Below, piece after piece: positions 51,808-64,000 of a stretch of 64,000 bases of DNA (within the stretch, counting starts at the first letter, position 1; every line of letters starts with the position of its first letter). A program made the position numbers and the translations under genes. The DNA is from Paulinella micropora (taxonomy: Eukaryota > Cercozoa > Imbricatea > Euglyphida > Paulinellidae). The stretch is from positions 85,683 to 149,682 of the forward strand of contig WBZZ01003859.1 in the NCBI GenBank assembly GCA_019918135.1, in the 5' to 3' direction. The notes below the pieces were generated by a model. It did not search any database and was not told the origin of the DNA. It was given only the letters and a program-made list of their open reading frames with translations.

Positions 51808-52036
51808 CACAAAGATTCTGGCCAATTCAGATCATCTTCTTCCTTGTATTGATGCAACAGGATTGCAACATCATTGTCAACGTAGGGTAGTTTGTTTTTA
51901 TTTTGCATTCTCCCCAAAAAAAATTTTTGGGAGAATCATCGAACTCAGCCACAACCCCTTTAGTCAGCTGCGACGTGAAGTCATCCATCGTTTTCTCCAA
52001 ATCCACCAATTTGAGAATAAAAGTATCGACTGCCAT
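51808..52036 (-). pseudogene. Host gene, 5' part, interrupted by the viral element
   Basis: An ATG at 52,036 opens a frame (MAVDTFILKLVDLEKTMDDF) that is lost near 51,905 at a run of A and T. From there another frame (with its own ATG near 51,900) reads LPYVDNDVAILLHQYKEEDD and continues exactly in frame with the 3' part at 30,532 when the viral element and one target copy are removed. Either the upstream ATG belongs to the same gene with a frameshift, or the second ATG is the real start. Confidence 0.6.
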
Positions 52037-52359
52037 TCGGATTTATTTATTCTTAGGAAAGTAACTTTAGGATCAGATGTAACTACGATACGAGGGTCCA
52101 TGCTGACCCTGATAGTAGACTTTTATCCATACAGCAGAACCAGAAAGAGCAAATTGTACGCGAGTAGCGAAGTGGCAAATGACACTGGTTTCGCATACTG
52201 CTTGCGTCTTGATGTTTATTTCATTCCTACTTGTGTTACTCAGTACTTCATATTGATGTCAACGTTAGCTCTCCCTTCCGCCGTTAAGAAAAGGGCATTG
52301 ATCTTGTTTGAGAGAACGTTTGTCGAAACTTGTTTTTTCTACATTATCAAAAAGTAACA

Positions 52360-53300
52360 TTGCTTTGAGTGCAGCAAAGTGTTTCTTTCAAGTTAACTTA
52401 CATGTAGTCACTAGATGAAGTGTGTTTCGATAGGTCAGCCATGCTGCCTCACTTTTTTATTTCAAGTAGTTTGTAAAGTAGAGAATGTGGTCAATGGTGC
52501 CGCCAACAATAAGTTTTCATTTAGGCCGGCGCTCTTTTCTTCCTTTTTTTTTTCTTAGTCAGGCCGGCGCGCTGCCTTTAGGTCCCTTTTCTCAGCCACA
52601 CAAAAAAATGTTCAGAAACGGTTAAAATGTAGCAAGGCACAACGCCACCATGTGTCCAAGCGCATCACTTTGCGGAAGCATAGAAGGTCCCATTCCCCCC
52701 CCCCCCCCGCCCCCCAAGCTTACTATTTTGACTCTTACCCTTTCCCCTTCTTAAGAAAGGATTATGTTTTTTCTTTTTTTCTTTTTTTCTCGGCACCAAC
52801 AACTTGTGCTCGTGTATTAGTTGGGAGGTTTGTGAAGTAACTTGAAGTGAACCCGACGTGCTTGGTTCCGGTATCACACGAACATAGAGATGAATAACTT
52901 AGGACGATCGAATCTTGGACGGTATCGACAGAAAGATGAGATGTATTGAGAATCGACGAAGATGGAGATAGGTAAAGCTACTGAAAGGATAGAATTGAGA
53001 CAGGATTGAAAATAGCTGTATTGAACGAGTCAAAGCTGGATATCAAGCAGGGAATCCTTTTAGATAGATAGGTAGGAAGGTGAATATTGAGATTGAGATT
53101 TTCATTAAATTTGAGATAATAGAAAGAATGGAGGCATATAAAGAAAGAAAGATGTGTATACATTTACAATATAGGCAAAGACAGACATAGATGACATTTA
53201 CAAGATAGCCAAAGACAGACATAGATGACATTTACATTAGCAAAGACAGACAGACATTCATATAGACACACACCGACAGACTTACAAACGACAGATTTAA
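52360..53300. other. No gene recognised
   Basis: The stretch holds a C run at 52,694-52,716, short T runs and, near 53,170-53,260, three imperfect copies of a CAAAGACAGACATAGATGAC-type unit. The frame 51,863-52,357 is mostly the complement of the host gene and AT-rich sequence, with no motif. Confidence 0.5.
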
Positions 53301-56300
53301 AAGACAATGCAGAGGGGGGGGGGGAGAGAGAAAGGCAGGTGGAGAGATAGGTAGGTAGGTAGGAAGATAGATAGATAGGTAGGTAAAAGATTCATGGATG
53401 GTTGCATAGATAGATAGATAGGCAGGCGGTTAGGTAGGTAAATGAATAGTAGGTAGACAGATCGTGGTTGGATGGAGATGAGGATGATGATGAATGACGA
53501 TGAAGATGAATGATGAATGACGACGATGATGATGGGCGATGATGAACATGAAGAATGATGATGATGTTGACGATGATGATCAAGATGAATGATGATGATG
53601 AATGGCGATGGTGATAATGACGATGATGAATGTGAATGATGATGAAGATGAATGTGAATGATGATTGATGATTTATGATGATGAATGACGATGTTGATGA
53701 AGATAATGAAGAATGATGATCATGATGATGAATGAAGAATGATGATGAATGATCAATGACGATGATGATGATGAATGATCAATGACGATGATGAATGACG
53801 ATGATGGATGATGAATGATTTGATGATGATGATGATGAATGATGCTTCATTGTGATGATGAATGACGATGAATGATGATGAACGATGATGGTGAATGATA
53901 ATGATGAGAATGATGATTGATAGATAGAAAGTTAGATAGATAGAGGAATATGATGATAGATAGATAGATGTTAGAAAAGAAGTAGCAGAAGCAGCAGAAA
54001 AGAAGTAGCAGAAGTAGCAGCAGCAAAAGGAGAAACATAACAAGCAGAAGAAAAAGAAGCAAATAATGACGAAAAAGAAGCAGAAGAAGATGAAAGAGAA
54101 AAAGCAAAAGAAACAAGAAGAAACAAAGAAGAAAAACAAGAAGCAGAAGAAGCAGAAAGCCAGAGAGAATGAGAAAAAGAAGGAATGAGCAGAAGGAAGA
54201 AGCAGAACAAGAAAGAGAGAGAAGAAGAAAAAAAGCGAGAGAGAAGAAAATGGGAGGGAGAGATAGAGATGGCCGGAGAGATAGAGACGGATGAAAAGTA
54301 TTAGTAGTAGTCTTAGTAAGATTGGATAAGATTAGATTAGATTAGAAAAGTATTAGTAGAAACCAAGAAAAACAAGAAGCAGAAGAAGCAGATAAAGAAT
54401 AAAAATGAAAAAGCAGAAGAAGCAGAAAGCGAGAGAGAGAATGAGAAAAAGAAGCAGAAGAAGAGGAAGAGGAGCAAGAAGAAGAGAGAGAAGAAGAGAG
54501 ACAAAAAAGTATTAGTAGTAGAAGTATTAGTAGTCTTAGATAATAAGATTGGATTAGATTAGATAGGGTAAGATAGGATAGGATAGATAATTTTTTAGAT
54601 TTAGATTAGATGGATAGATATAGAGATGCATGGGCAGAGAGATAGTAGAGAGATGGAGATGGATGGAGAAATCGACAGAGATGAATGACGAGATAGATAG
54701 ATAGACATGGATGGATAGATAGATAGACATGGATGGATGGATAGACAGACAGACAGATAGATAGACATACAGACATGGATGGAGAGATAGTGAGATAGTA
54801 ATGGGGAGAGATATAGATATGGAGATGGATGTATAAGAGATAGATGAATGAAATAGATAAAAAGATGAAGATGGATGGACAGAAAGTTAGAGTGATAGAG
54901 GTGGAGGAGAAATAGATATAGATGGATGGAGACATAGAGTGATATACATGGATGGACAAGTATATAGATGGATGGAGAGATAGTAAGTGAGATAAACATG
55001 GATGGAGAGATAGATGGAGATCGGTGGATGGAGAAACAGATAAAAAGATAAAGATGGGTGGAGAGATAGATAGAGTGATATACATGGATGGCGAAATAGA
55101 GATGGATGGTGAGATAAACATGGAGAGAGGTAGAGCGATAGAGATGGTCGGAAAGATAGAGATGGATGGAGAGATAGATAAAGAGATAGATATAGATGGA
55201 TGGAGAAATAGATAACAAGATAAAGATGGAGAGAAAGATAAAGTGACAGAGATGCATGGAGAAATAGATAGAGATAGATGGATGGAAAGTTAGAGAGAGA
55301 TAGAATGGGATGGATGGAGAAATAGAGAGTGATAGAGTTGATGGAAAGATTTTTGGGGGGGGGGGGGATGGATGGAGAAATCGATAGAGATGGAGAAATA
55401 GATAAAAAGTTTAGATGGATGGAGAGATAGAGTGAACGAGATGGTAGAGAGAGATGGAGAGCTAAAGAGATTAGAGATGGATGGAGAAATAGATGAAATG
55501 ATAGATGAAGAGATCGATAGAGGGATAAGAGACGGATGAAGAGATAGATAAAGAGATAAGAGGTGGATGGGGACAGAGGTGGATGGGGACATCGATAGAG
55601 ATAGAGATGGATGGAGAAATAGATAAAACGATAGAGATGGGGGGATGATGGAGTGATAAGAGATGGATGGAGAGATAGAGATGGGTGGAGAGATAGAGGG
55701 ATAGCGATGGGTGAAGAGATAAAGACATAGAGGTGGATGGAGATATAGATAAAAATAGAGATGGATGCAGAAATAGATATTTTAAAAAAGAGATGGATGG
55801 AGAGATAGAGTGATAGAGATGGATGGAGAGATAGAGTGAGTGAAAGAGATGGATACAGTGAGTGAAAGAGATGGATACAGTGAGTGAAAGAGATGGATGG
55901 AAAGATAGAGAGGAGAGATGGATGGATGGAGAAATAGATACAGATGGATGAAGGGATATAGATAGAGAGATAGATCTCTCCATCCATCTCTATCATTTTT
56001 TTCTATTTCTGCATCCATCTCTATCCCTCTTTCTCTCCATCCATCTCTATCACTCTATCAATCTCTCCATCCATATCAATCTTTTTATCCATGTCCCCAT
56101 CCTCTTATCTATCCCATCTCTATTCTTTTCATCAATCTCTCCATCCATCTCTCTGTCTATCTCTCCATCCATTTATATCTATTTCTGCATCCATCCATCT
56201 ATCTGTCTCTCCATCCATCTCTATCATATCACTCTATCTCTCCATCCATCTCTATCTTTTTATCTATCTCTCCATCCATCTATATCTATGTCCCCATCCA

Positions 56301-58850
56301 CCTCTTATCTCTCCAGCCATCTATCTCTCCACCCATCTCTAATCTATTTCTCCATCCATCTCTTGTATCTCTCTCTCCGTCATGTTTTCTCTCTCTCTCT
56401 CTGCCCAATCATCTCTAACTTTGTACTTTCTCCATCCAGTTCTATCACTCAAATCCCTCCATCCAACTCTCTATTCTTTCCATCCATCTATCACTCTATC
56501 TCTCCATCCATCTCTATTTTTATCTATGTCTCCATCCACCTATCTCTTCATCCATCTCTCTCCATCCATCTCTATATCTATCTCTCCACCCATCTCTATA
56601 TTTCTCTCCACCCATCTCTATTTTTTTTTTTTGTCAATTTCTCCATCCAGTTCTATCTATCTATCCCTCCTCTCTCTCTCCATCCATCTCTCTCCATCCA
56701 TCTCTATCTCTTTTTCTATCTCTTCATCCATCTCTCTCTATCAATCTCTCCATCCATCTCTATCTCTTTACCTATCTCTTCATCCAACTCTATCATTATA
56801 TCTATTTCTCTATCCTCTATATCTCTCTATTTGTTCTCCATCTCTCCAACCATCTCGTTCACTCTATCTCTACCATCCATATAACTTTTTATCGATTTCT
56901 CCATCTCTAGAGCGATAGAGATGGAAGGAGAAATAGATTGATCAGAGATAGATGAATGGACAAAATAGAGATGGAAAGAGAGCGAGAATGTGTGTGTGAA
57001 AGAGATGGAGAGAGAGATGTTATAATATGAGATGGATGGAGAAATAGATACAAAGTTAGAGATGAATGGAGAGATAGATAAAGTGGAGGTGGATGGAGAG
57101 ATAGATAGATAGATGGATGGAGAGATCACTATGGAGATAAATAAAAAGATAGAGATCGATGGAGAGATAGATAGTGATAGAAATGGGTGGAGAGGGAAAG
57201 GGATGGAGAGAGAGAAAGAGAGAGGTGGATGGAGAGATAGATAAAGTGATAGAGATGGACGGAGAGATAGAGATGGAGAGATAGACAGCGAGAGAGATAG
57301 AGATGGAGAGATAGACAGCGAGAGAGATGGATGGATGGAGAGATAGAGATATAGAGATGGATGGACAGATTGATAGAGATAGAAATGGAGAGATTGATCT
57401 AGAAAGGATGGAGAGATAGAGATGGATTGATAGGTAGATGGATGGAGAGATAGATAGTGATAGAAATGGGTGGGGAGGGAAAAGGATGTAGAGAGAAAGT
57501 GAGGTGGATGGAGAGATAGACAGAGTGAAAGAGATGGACGGAGATATAGAGGTGGATGGATAGAGAGAGATGGATGGATGGAGAGATAGATAGAGATATA
57601 GATGCATGGACAGATTGATAGAGATAGAAATGGAGAGATTGATCTAGAAAGGATGGAGAGATAGATAGAGATGGATTGATAGAGATAGAGATGGATGGAG
57701 AGAGATAGAGATGGGTGGAGAGATAAAGATGGATGGAGAGATGGATGATGAGATAGATGCAGATGAAGAAATGGATAGGAAGATAGAGATCAGAGATTGG
57801 GTGGAGAGATAGATAGAGATCAGAGATAGAGAGATTAGTAGTAGTATAGAGATGGGTGGAGAAATAGAAAGAGAAAGATGGACGGAGAAATAGATAGAGA
57901 GGATGGATAAATAGTAGAGAGATGGATGGCGAGCTAGATAGAAATGGATGGAGAAATAGATAGAGAGATGGATGGAGAAATAGAACGAGAGAGGAGAGAT
58001 AGGTAGATGCAGATGGATGGAGAAATAGAACGAGATGGAGAGATAGATGCAGATGAATGGAGAGAGGTAGAGGTGGGTGGAGAGATACATAGACATAGAT
58101 GCAGATGAATGGAGAGAGATGGATGGAGAGCTAGATAAAGAGATGTGGATGGATGGAGAGGTAGAGAGATGGATGGAGAGCTAGTTAGAGATGGACGGAA
58201 TGATAGATTTAGATTGATAAGCAGAGAGATAGAGATGGATGCAGAGATAGAGAGATTAGTAGTATTGAGATGGATGCAGAGAGATAGAGATCGATAGAGA
58301 TAGAGATGGACGGAGAGATAGACAGAGAGATAAATGGAGAGATAGATAGAGATGGATGCAGAGATAAATGGAGAGATAGAGTAGATAGAGATAAATGGAG
58401 GGATAGATTGGTAGGTAGGTGGGTATAGGTAGAGGTAGGTGGGTATAGGTAGATATAGGGAGGTAGGAATAGAGATATAGAGATGGATGCATGGACGGAG
58501 AAATAGGTAGAGATGGATCGAGAGAAAGAGGTGGATGGAGAGATAAATAAAGAGATGATGGATGGAGATATATGGAGAGATATTATAGAGATGGATGGAG
58601 AGATTGATGTAGAAGATGGATGCAGAGATAGAGATTAGTAGTATAGATGGATGGAGAGATAGATAGAGACAGAGATAGAGATGGATGGAGAGTTAGATAG
58701 AGACAGATAGAGATGGACGGAGGAATAGATTTAGAGATAGGCAGAGAGATAGAGATGGAGATGGATGGAGAGATAATTAGAGAGATGGGGATGCATGGGT
58801 GTGTTTTTTTTTTGGGGGGGGGGGGGCTCTATCTGTATATAGATAAATAA
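53300..58850. repeat. GATA/GATG-type satellite with an inverted block
   Basis: About 5.5 kb of degenerate tri- and tetranucleotide sequence: (GATGAA/GATGAT) at 53,470-53,930, (GAA/GCA) at 53,980-54,500, then GATAGAGATGGATGGAGA-type units. The purine-rich strand is the plus strand up to about 55,975, the minus strand between about 55,976 and 56,905, and the plus strand again to 58,760. Long open frames here are repeat translations (Ser/Ile/Leu/His/Pro-rich) and not genes. Confidence 0.9.
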
Positions 58851-59339
58851 GATAGATTATTGATAGATGGATTAGATAGAGTAGGGTGGATTGGACAGGA
58901 TATTAAAGGTAGGTAGGTAGTCAGGAGTCCTGTATGTGGAAGAAGAAAAGTAGTTGAAGAAAGATGTAAAGGAAGAACAAAGCAGATGGCGAAGTAATAG
59001 TACGAAAAAGAATACGAATATGAAGAAAGCAACAGAGAGAGAGGGGGGGGGGAGAGATAAAGTAGATAAATATATATTGCTGGATATATGGATCTTTTAT
59101 GTACATGCGTGATGTTTTGCTACAAATAGGTTAGTTCTCGATATCGGTTTATAAGATGCATGAGAAGCAACCAGAAGAAAAAGATACTACAGCCTAGCTG
59201 ATGGAGAAAAGGAGTAGCTCGGTGGGAGAAAGAAGACAGGCCGCGAAAGAATACTACTGCTCAGAATAAGTTATGCCAGCAAACGGGAAGATGTGGAGAG
59301 TCAGGAGAAGTTGAAGAAAATGTGGAGAGCTCGTGAAGG

Positions 59340-59720
59340 GCTGTCAACTTGTGCCAACTGAAAAGATATGAAGAAAACAGCTGCCAACTTGTGCCAACAA
59401 CTGAACACGATCATGCACAAGATGTCTCGTCAACAAAGATAGGCTGCCTTGTACCAGCACTTGAAAATGAATCATGGTGTGAAGAAAGGAGAGGCTGCCG
59501 ACTTGTATCCACAAATTGAAAAGATGTGGAGAGGGCGTAGCCGCTACCAACTTATGCCAGCAATTGAAAAAGATGTGAACAAGGAAGACAGGCTGCCAAC
59601 TTGTTAACAATCGAAAACACCCAGAAAAAACTGCCATCTGTACCACCTGGAAAGATGAGACAGCTCGAAAGAATGCAGGCTGCGAAAAGAAACTTGCATC
59701 AGCAACTGATAAGATTTCAG
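59340..59720. repeat. Degenerate minisatellite
   Basis: About eight units of 40-60 bases share GCTGCCAACTTGTGCCA and TTGAAAAGATGTG cores. Divergence is considerable. Confidence 0.65.
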
Positions 59721-60950
59721 CTTATCGGATACTAGCTCGTCCAGAAGGGTAATTTGCTGTTAATATTTTTTTCCAACGAAATTAGTGACTGAGAAAGGAA
59801 GACAGACTTCGTAACTTTGTCAGGTTGCTACTGATAGTCGTAGTTCCCAAGGCATCTGTGTCAGTAGACGCAAGCCGATTTTTCTCATTCATGGAAATTT
59901 TATCCGGTGTGTTCACACCAAAAAGGGCTTTTTATTATTTAATAATATAAAATTAACAGGCCCTGAGTGAGTGGTAGGAAACTGCACACTTCGGAAGTTC
60001 TGGGTGCTCGCTCACTGATTTCTAATTTATTTGTGAGTTTGGATACAACCCCAAGGGATAAATACAACGAACTTTTATTAAAAGTCTCTATGGATTATGC
60101 CGGCCCACTCGGTATATAATCGCATTACTCTATGTTCCGGTCTGTCGGTTATCCCTGGCTTGGAGAGTACGGAGTTTCTTCTACGTTAAGTATTCCTCAT
60201 TCATGTTTTTAGATATAAAATTGTATTAATAATTTATTACTGTCCACACTCAAGTTGATACATTTTCATGTCAGGTTTCAATGAGGCGCCTCATAATTAA
60301 AATTTTTATTTCTTTTTTGTTTGATTTTTTTTTAATTTTGATTTTTATAAAAAGTTCAATCTATACAAATTACTTGGATCTATATTCAAACTTCCATGAA
60401 GTTTCTATTAATACAAATTACTTCGATCTATATACAAACTTGGACTTCTTTAATAGTTAGATCTACATTAATATAAAAAACATGTATTCAGCACAAGTTC
60501 TATCATGATATTACAATAGTAAATAAATATTAATATCATTATTAATATATATCAAGTTATTAATACAATAATGGTAACACTGCTTTACATTTCAAGTAAT
60601 ATTAAATCAATATAGTTAAAGAATTGCGTCACTGATATTGTTAATAATTATAACTACAATCATGATCTGGCTGCGGGCTGATTTACTTTGCAATGTCGGA
60701 CTGACTGGCTGAATGCCTTCACTAATTTTAACAGTTACAGTATTAATTGTGTTAACTGATTGGGTCACGTCGATTGAGTGAATACCGTAATAATATATTC
60801 AAAGTTAATATGGCATTCAAAAATAATGTGATTTAATTAAGTGGAAACTGTATTAATATACTGATCTAGGCTGGAAACTTTGATTACGTACATAAACTTA
60901 TTATTGACATAAGAGCAGCCTGATACATACTAATCTCTCAGGCCACACCG
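59720..60950. other. AT-rich stretch without recognisable genes
   Basis: Only short frames are seen. TTAATATTA-type palindromes are frequent. No RNA gene or coding motif recognised. Confidence 0.5.
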
Positions 60951-61179
60951 TACGCGCGTCTCACCTCTCTCTCTCTGAATGTGTATGTCACAGTGTCTGT
61001 CTGTCTTTCTCTCTCTCTCTTCCCATTTCTCTCTCTGTCTCTCTGCGCCATTATGTATGCCACTACGCATTCTGATCACAACCCCCCCACCCCCCTCCCG
61101 CCGACATTCAAGATTAACACACTTTGTTTTTGATTTATTAAAAAAAGTTAACACACAAACTATTTTACTCCTGACAGAG

Positions 61180-61679
61180 AGTGAGAGAGAGAGAGAAAAG
61201 ACCGGCAGAGAAAAAGAAAAGAAAGTAAAAAAGAAAGAAAAGAACGAAGAAAAGAAAAGAAAGAAAAGAAAGGAACGATTACCAAGTGTTAGGGCAAGAG
61301 AAGTGAAAAGACAAGAAAGAGAGAAAAGAAAAAAGGCGGATAGAAAAGAGAAAAAAGAAAGCAAAGAAAAGAAAGGAGAGAAAAGAACAAAGAAAAGAAA
61401 AGAGAGGATGATTGCCAAGTGTAAGGGCAAGAGAAAGAGAAAAAGAAAAGAAAGAGAAAAAAAAAGGCGAAGAGAAAAGAAAAGAGAGAGAGAGAGAGAG
61501 AGAGATCGAAAGAAAGAAAGAAAGAGAAGAAATAGAACAAAAGAGAAAATAAAAAAGGAAAGAAAAGAAAGAAAATAAAACAGAAAGGAGAGAAAAGAGA
61601 GAAAAGAGAGGAAGAAAGAAAGACAAGAAAGAAAAGAAAGAAAGAAAAGAATTCGAAGGATTACCAAGTATGATGGCAA

Positions 61680-61719
<40 letters not shown>

Positions 61720-61740
61720 AAAAAAAGAAGAGAACCGTGA
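61180..61740. repeat. Purine-rich (GAAA)n minisatellite
   Basis: GAAA/GAGA repeats are interrupted three times by a common insert, GATTACCAAGTGTTAGGGCA or close variants (61,278, 61,409, 61,662). Spacing is 130-250 bases. Translated frames are Lys/Glu/Arg or Ser/Phe/Leu repeats. Confidence 0.8.
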
Positions 61741-61959
61741 AAACAGAGAGAAAACGAATGGAACGAAAAGGGTTCTGAAATTCAAAGAAGCAAGACTAGC
61801 AAGCAAAAAGACTAGACAGAGAGAGACTTTGAGAGAGAGAGAGAGAGAGAGAGAGTATACGAGAAGGATGCAAGGAATAGAAGAACTGCAAAAGAAGAGA
61901 AGACCTGTTGTCACTCCGACGCGACGCGGGAAAGCCATCCAAGCTCCTGGCTGAAAAAA

Positions 61960-62335
61960 AAATAAATAAATAAATTTTAAAAAAAAAGAAAAAAAGATTC
62001 AACAAAGAAAAGCAGAAAAGACCTCTTCTTGAGTCGGATGAGATGTCGACGTACCTGTGACACACAACATGGTGAAGAGGAGCAAGAACAAACACTTACC
62101 AACTTGGCCGCAAAAACAGGAAGCACACACGAGTTTATTTTTGCACCCAAAAACAGGAAGCACGCAGCTATCCGGCCAAAAATCTTGGGAATTGGGCAAA
62201 GGCACTCACTTGTTTTCACAATCCCTAATCTTATGGGGACCGCGACAGCTGTGGTATTTTACTGCTTTTCTCTCTTGGTTGTCACTGGCAGAGTAAAGGT
62301 GTCTAAATTTTATCCTCTGAGATAGAAAGTTTACC
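61960..62335. other. No gene recognised
   Basis: After an A-rich tract the sequence is unique, with an AACAGGAAGCAC duplication (about 62,115 and 62,152). The 98-codon frame at 62,029-62,325 lacks motifs and context. Confidence 0.4.
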
Positions 62336-62413
62336 TATGACAAAATAATAATAATAATAGTAATAATAATAATAATAGTAATAATAATAATAGTAATAAT
62401 AATAGTAATAATA

Positions 62414-62524
62414 GTGCTTCTCTGTCAATGGCTGATGCATTTCTGCACATGCGCCTCCATCGTCTCACCCGTGAGGGGAGAAGAATTGACGATAAGCTCT
62501 AATGACACCCCCGCAAGGGCAGTT
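62414..62524 (-). mobile_element. SINE-like copy G, partial
   Basis: 3' body only, with a small deletion after GTGAGGGGAG, and an (AAT)/(AGT) tail at 62,343-62,413. Confidence 0.7.
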
Positions 62525-62560
62525 AATAGTAATAATAATAATAATAATAATAATATGTAT

Positions 62561-62716
62561 GTATCGTCTGCCAATTGCTGAGCCAAAAGGCCATGTGCAT
62601 CCAGTCCTCCATTCCATACCAATCGGTGGAATAAAGGAAGTGACGGCATAGAACATTACTCTAGGAGCTTTATACCAATCAGCCCATGGAAAGGGACCGA
62701 TGGCCTATGTACTCCC
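62561..62716. repeat. Second (AAT)-flanked interspersed repeat, copy 2
   Basis: Matches 17,164-17,335 apart from a deletion of about 16 bases and scattered substitutions. Bounded on both sides by (AAT)n. Confidence 0.65.
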
Positions 62717-62718
62717 AA

Positions 62719-62778
<60 letters not shown>

Positions 62779-62779
<1 letters not shown>

Positions 62780-63266
62780 TCTGAGGCGTACTGATGCAGC
62801 TAATGGCATATCCTCAACGGACATAAGCCTCCAATACCCTTGTTCGAGGTCCTCCACCCCCCCGTGTCAGTCTCTCGCCTGATGATCGGGGCCACCGATG
62901 GAGCTCCTGAGGGCAAGACTGCACTAAGCCGAGGTTATTCCGCAGTCCCAGCAACCTCTTGCAAGACGTCACCGAATGTGCAAGTGCATACACCAAGCGC
63001 GGTTGCTAGAGCTGCCTCGAAACCCACCCATAACAATCTGGTGTCTGCTGGGTCCTGGGCTATCAACCAGCATATGCGGAGTTTAAGATCTTTTACGTGC
63101 GCAACGACCCTCCTCCCCAGCATGTACCACCAAAGGGTTATGAGTTGGCGTCACAGTTTAACGCCTTGATGCCATTGGGCTGGAACTCTGTTTAGCAAGT
63201 GTGACTAGGTTTTTTCATCGGGATTTCCCTCAAATATGTCACAGTCAACACTCCAAGGCAGATTTA
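62779..63266. repeat. Third (AAT)-associated repeat family, long copy
   Basis: This segment of about 490 bases starts TATCTGAGGCGTACTGATGC. Its first part recurs at 63,267-63,326 and 63,387-63,550. All copies abut (AAT)n arrays at the same edge, so they are probably retroposed with an (ATT)n 3' tail on the minus strand. No coding frame of note. Confidence 0.65.
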
Positions 63267-63325
63267 CTATATCTGAGGCGTACTGATGCAGCTAATGGCA
63301 TATCCTCAAAGGACATAAGCCTGCA

Positions 63326-63326
<1 letters not shown>
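63267..63326. repeat. Third repeat family, short copy
   Basis: About 60 bases matching the start of the long copy, followed by (AAT)n at 63,327-63,386. Confidence 0.6.
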
Positions 63327-63386
<60 letters not shown>

Positions 63387-63388
<2 letters not shown>

Positions 63389-63547
63389 ATATCTGAGGCG
63401 TACTGATGCAGCTAATGGCATATCCTCAACGGACATAAGCCTCCAATACCCTTGTCCGAGGTCCTCCACCCCCCCGTGTCAGTCTCTCGCCTGATGATCG
63501 GGGCCACCGATGGAGCTCCTGAGGGCAAGACTGCACTAAGCCGAGGT

Positions 63548-63550
<3 letters not shown>
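63387..63550. repeat. Third repeat family, medium copy
   Basis: Matches the first 160 bases of the long copy almost exactly, then continues into (AAT)n at 63,551-63,611. Confidence 0.65.
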
Positions 63551-63611
<61 letters not shown>

Positions 63612-63842
63612 GTGCTTCTCTGTCAATGGCTGATGCAAATCTCCACATGCGCCTCCATCGTCTCACCCATGAGGGGAGTACGAAGAATTGACGATAGGCT
63701 CTAATGACACCCCCGCACGGGCAGTTCCAACACTTCCAGACGGACCGGTATGTCCAATGAAAATACTGGTGGCACCGACGGGAATCGAACTGGCGATAGG
63801 ACCCAGATGGTAGAACTTGACCACTGGGCTATCACGGTGTCC
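63612..63842 (-). mobile_element. SINE-like copy H, full length
   Basis: Complete body and tRNA-like head on the minus strand (A box TAGCCCAGTGG, B box AGTTCGATTCC). It lacks the duplicated internal segment, like copy A. Confidence 0.75.
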
Positions 63843-63844
63843 AT

Positions 63845-64000
<156 letters not shown>

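Noticed and set aside
51863..52357. Plus-strand 164-codon ORF beside the viral element
   Set aside because: Its first part is the complement of the host gene's 5' part and the rest has no motif.
54600..58500. Large Ser/Leu/Ile/His-rich open frames
   Set aside because: They follow the GATA-type satellite and change frame with its phase; no codon bias or motif.
60930..61940. Lys/Glu-rich and Phe/Ser/Leu-rich open frames
   Set aside because: Translations of the GAAA minisatellite on the two strands.
62029..62325. 98-codon ORF
   Set aside because: Contains a duplicated AACAGGAAGCAC segment and no recognisable domain; context is repetitive.

Overview
This window is eukaryotic nuclear DNA, probably from a unicellular protist or alga. 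Genes are interrupted by GT-AG introns. Simple repeats ((AAT)n, (CT)n, GATA-type tracts) are abundant, tRNA-derived SINE-like repeats are frequent, and the main cellular gene is an organelle-type RAP protein with 38-residue helical repeats. RAP/OPR-type proteins are numerous in algae and chromerid or dinoflagellate-type alveolates, so such a host is plausible, but the species cannot be fixed from this sequence alone.

Layout. Positions 1-880 hold a short inverted repeat and microsatellites. From 885 to about 9,050 lies a minus-strand Ty1/copia retroelement with one recognisable LTR, RNase H, reverse transcriptase, integrase, protease and Gag. It runs without a detectable 5' LTR into a second Gag- and protease-like coding block (9,080-13,550, first exon at 22,397-22,559). 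That block is split by an 8.84 kb DNA transposon (13,554-22,392) with about 512 bp terminal inverted repeats, subterminal repeats, a candidate RNase H-fold transposase on the minus strand and a divergent accessory gene on the plus strand. SINE-like elements have piled up in an intron of the transposase gene. From 22.6 to 24.3 kb I see only simple repeats. A mitochondrion-targeted repeat-plus-RAP gene follows (24,676-27,029, minus), then 2.5 kb of microsatellites and SINE copies.

The centrepiece is a 21.27 kb endogenous Polinton-like virus or virophage-like element (30,533-51,801). It has 170 bp terminal inverted repeats and a 6 bp target duplication (GCTGAA), and sits inside the coding sequence of a host gene whose reading frame is continuous across the empty site. 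It carries a protein-primed family B DNA polymerase, a class 3 lipase, a FGKYKGK-type small protein, a DUF3223-like protein, a fibre or adhesin-like protein, a major capsid protein, a penton-like protein, a maturation protease with a long coiled-coil N-terminus, a small basic virion-type protein, a packaging ATPase, a membrane protein, a very long tail-fibre-like protein (28-residue repeats, discoidin-like region, peptidase S74-type C-terminus) and a retroviral-type integrase. Together these could replicate, package, mature and integrate a small virion, with lipase and fibre acting at the host surface. Almost every long gene now carries at least one frameshift or internal stop, so the copy looks inactivated. 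Many breaks lie at homopolymers, so some may be assembly errors. A 19-35 nt motif shared upstream of the adhesin, capsid and ATPase genes looks like a virus-specific promoter.

From 52.4 kb to the end there is little coding sequence: a 5.5 kb GATA/GATG-type satellite containing an inverted 0.93 kb block (53.3-58.8 kb), a degenerate minisatellite at 59.3-59.7 kb, an AT-rich stretch, a purine-rich minisatellite (61.2-61.7 kb), and more (AAT)-tailed SINE-like repeats from 62.3 kb to the end.
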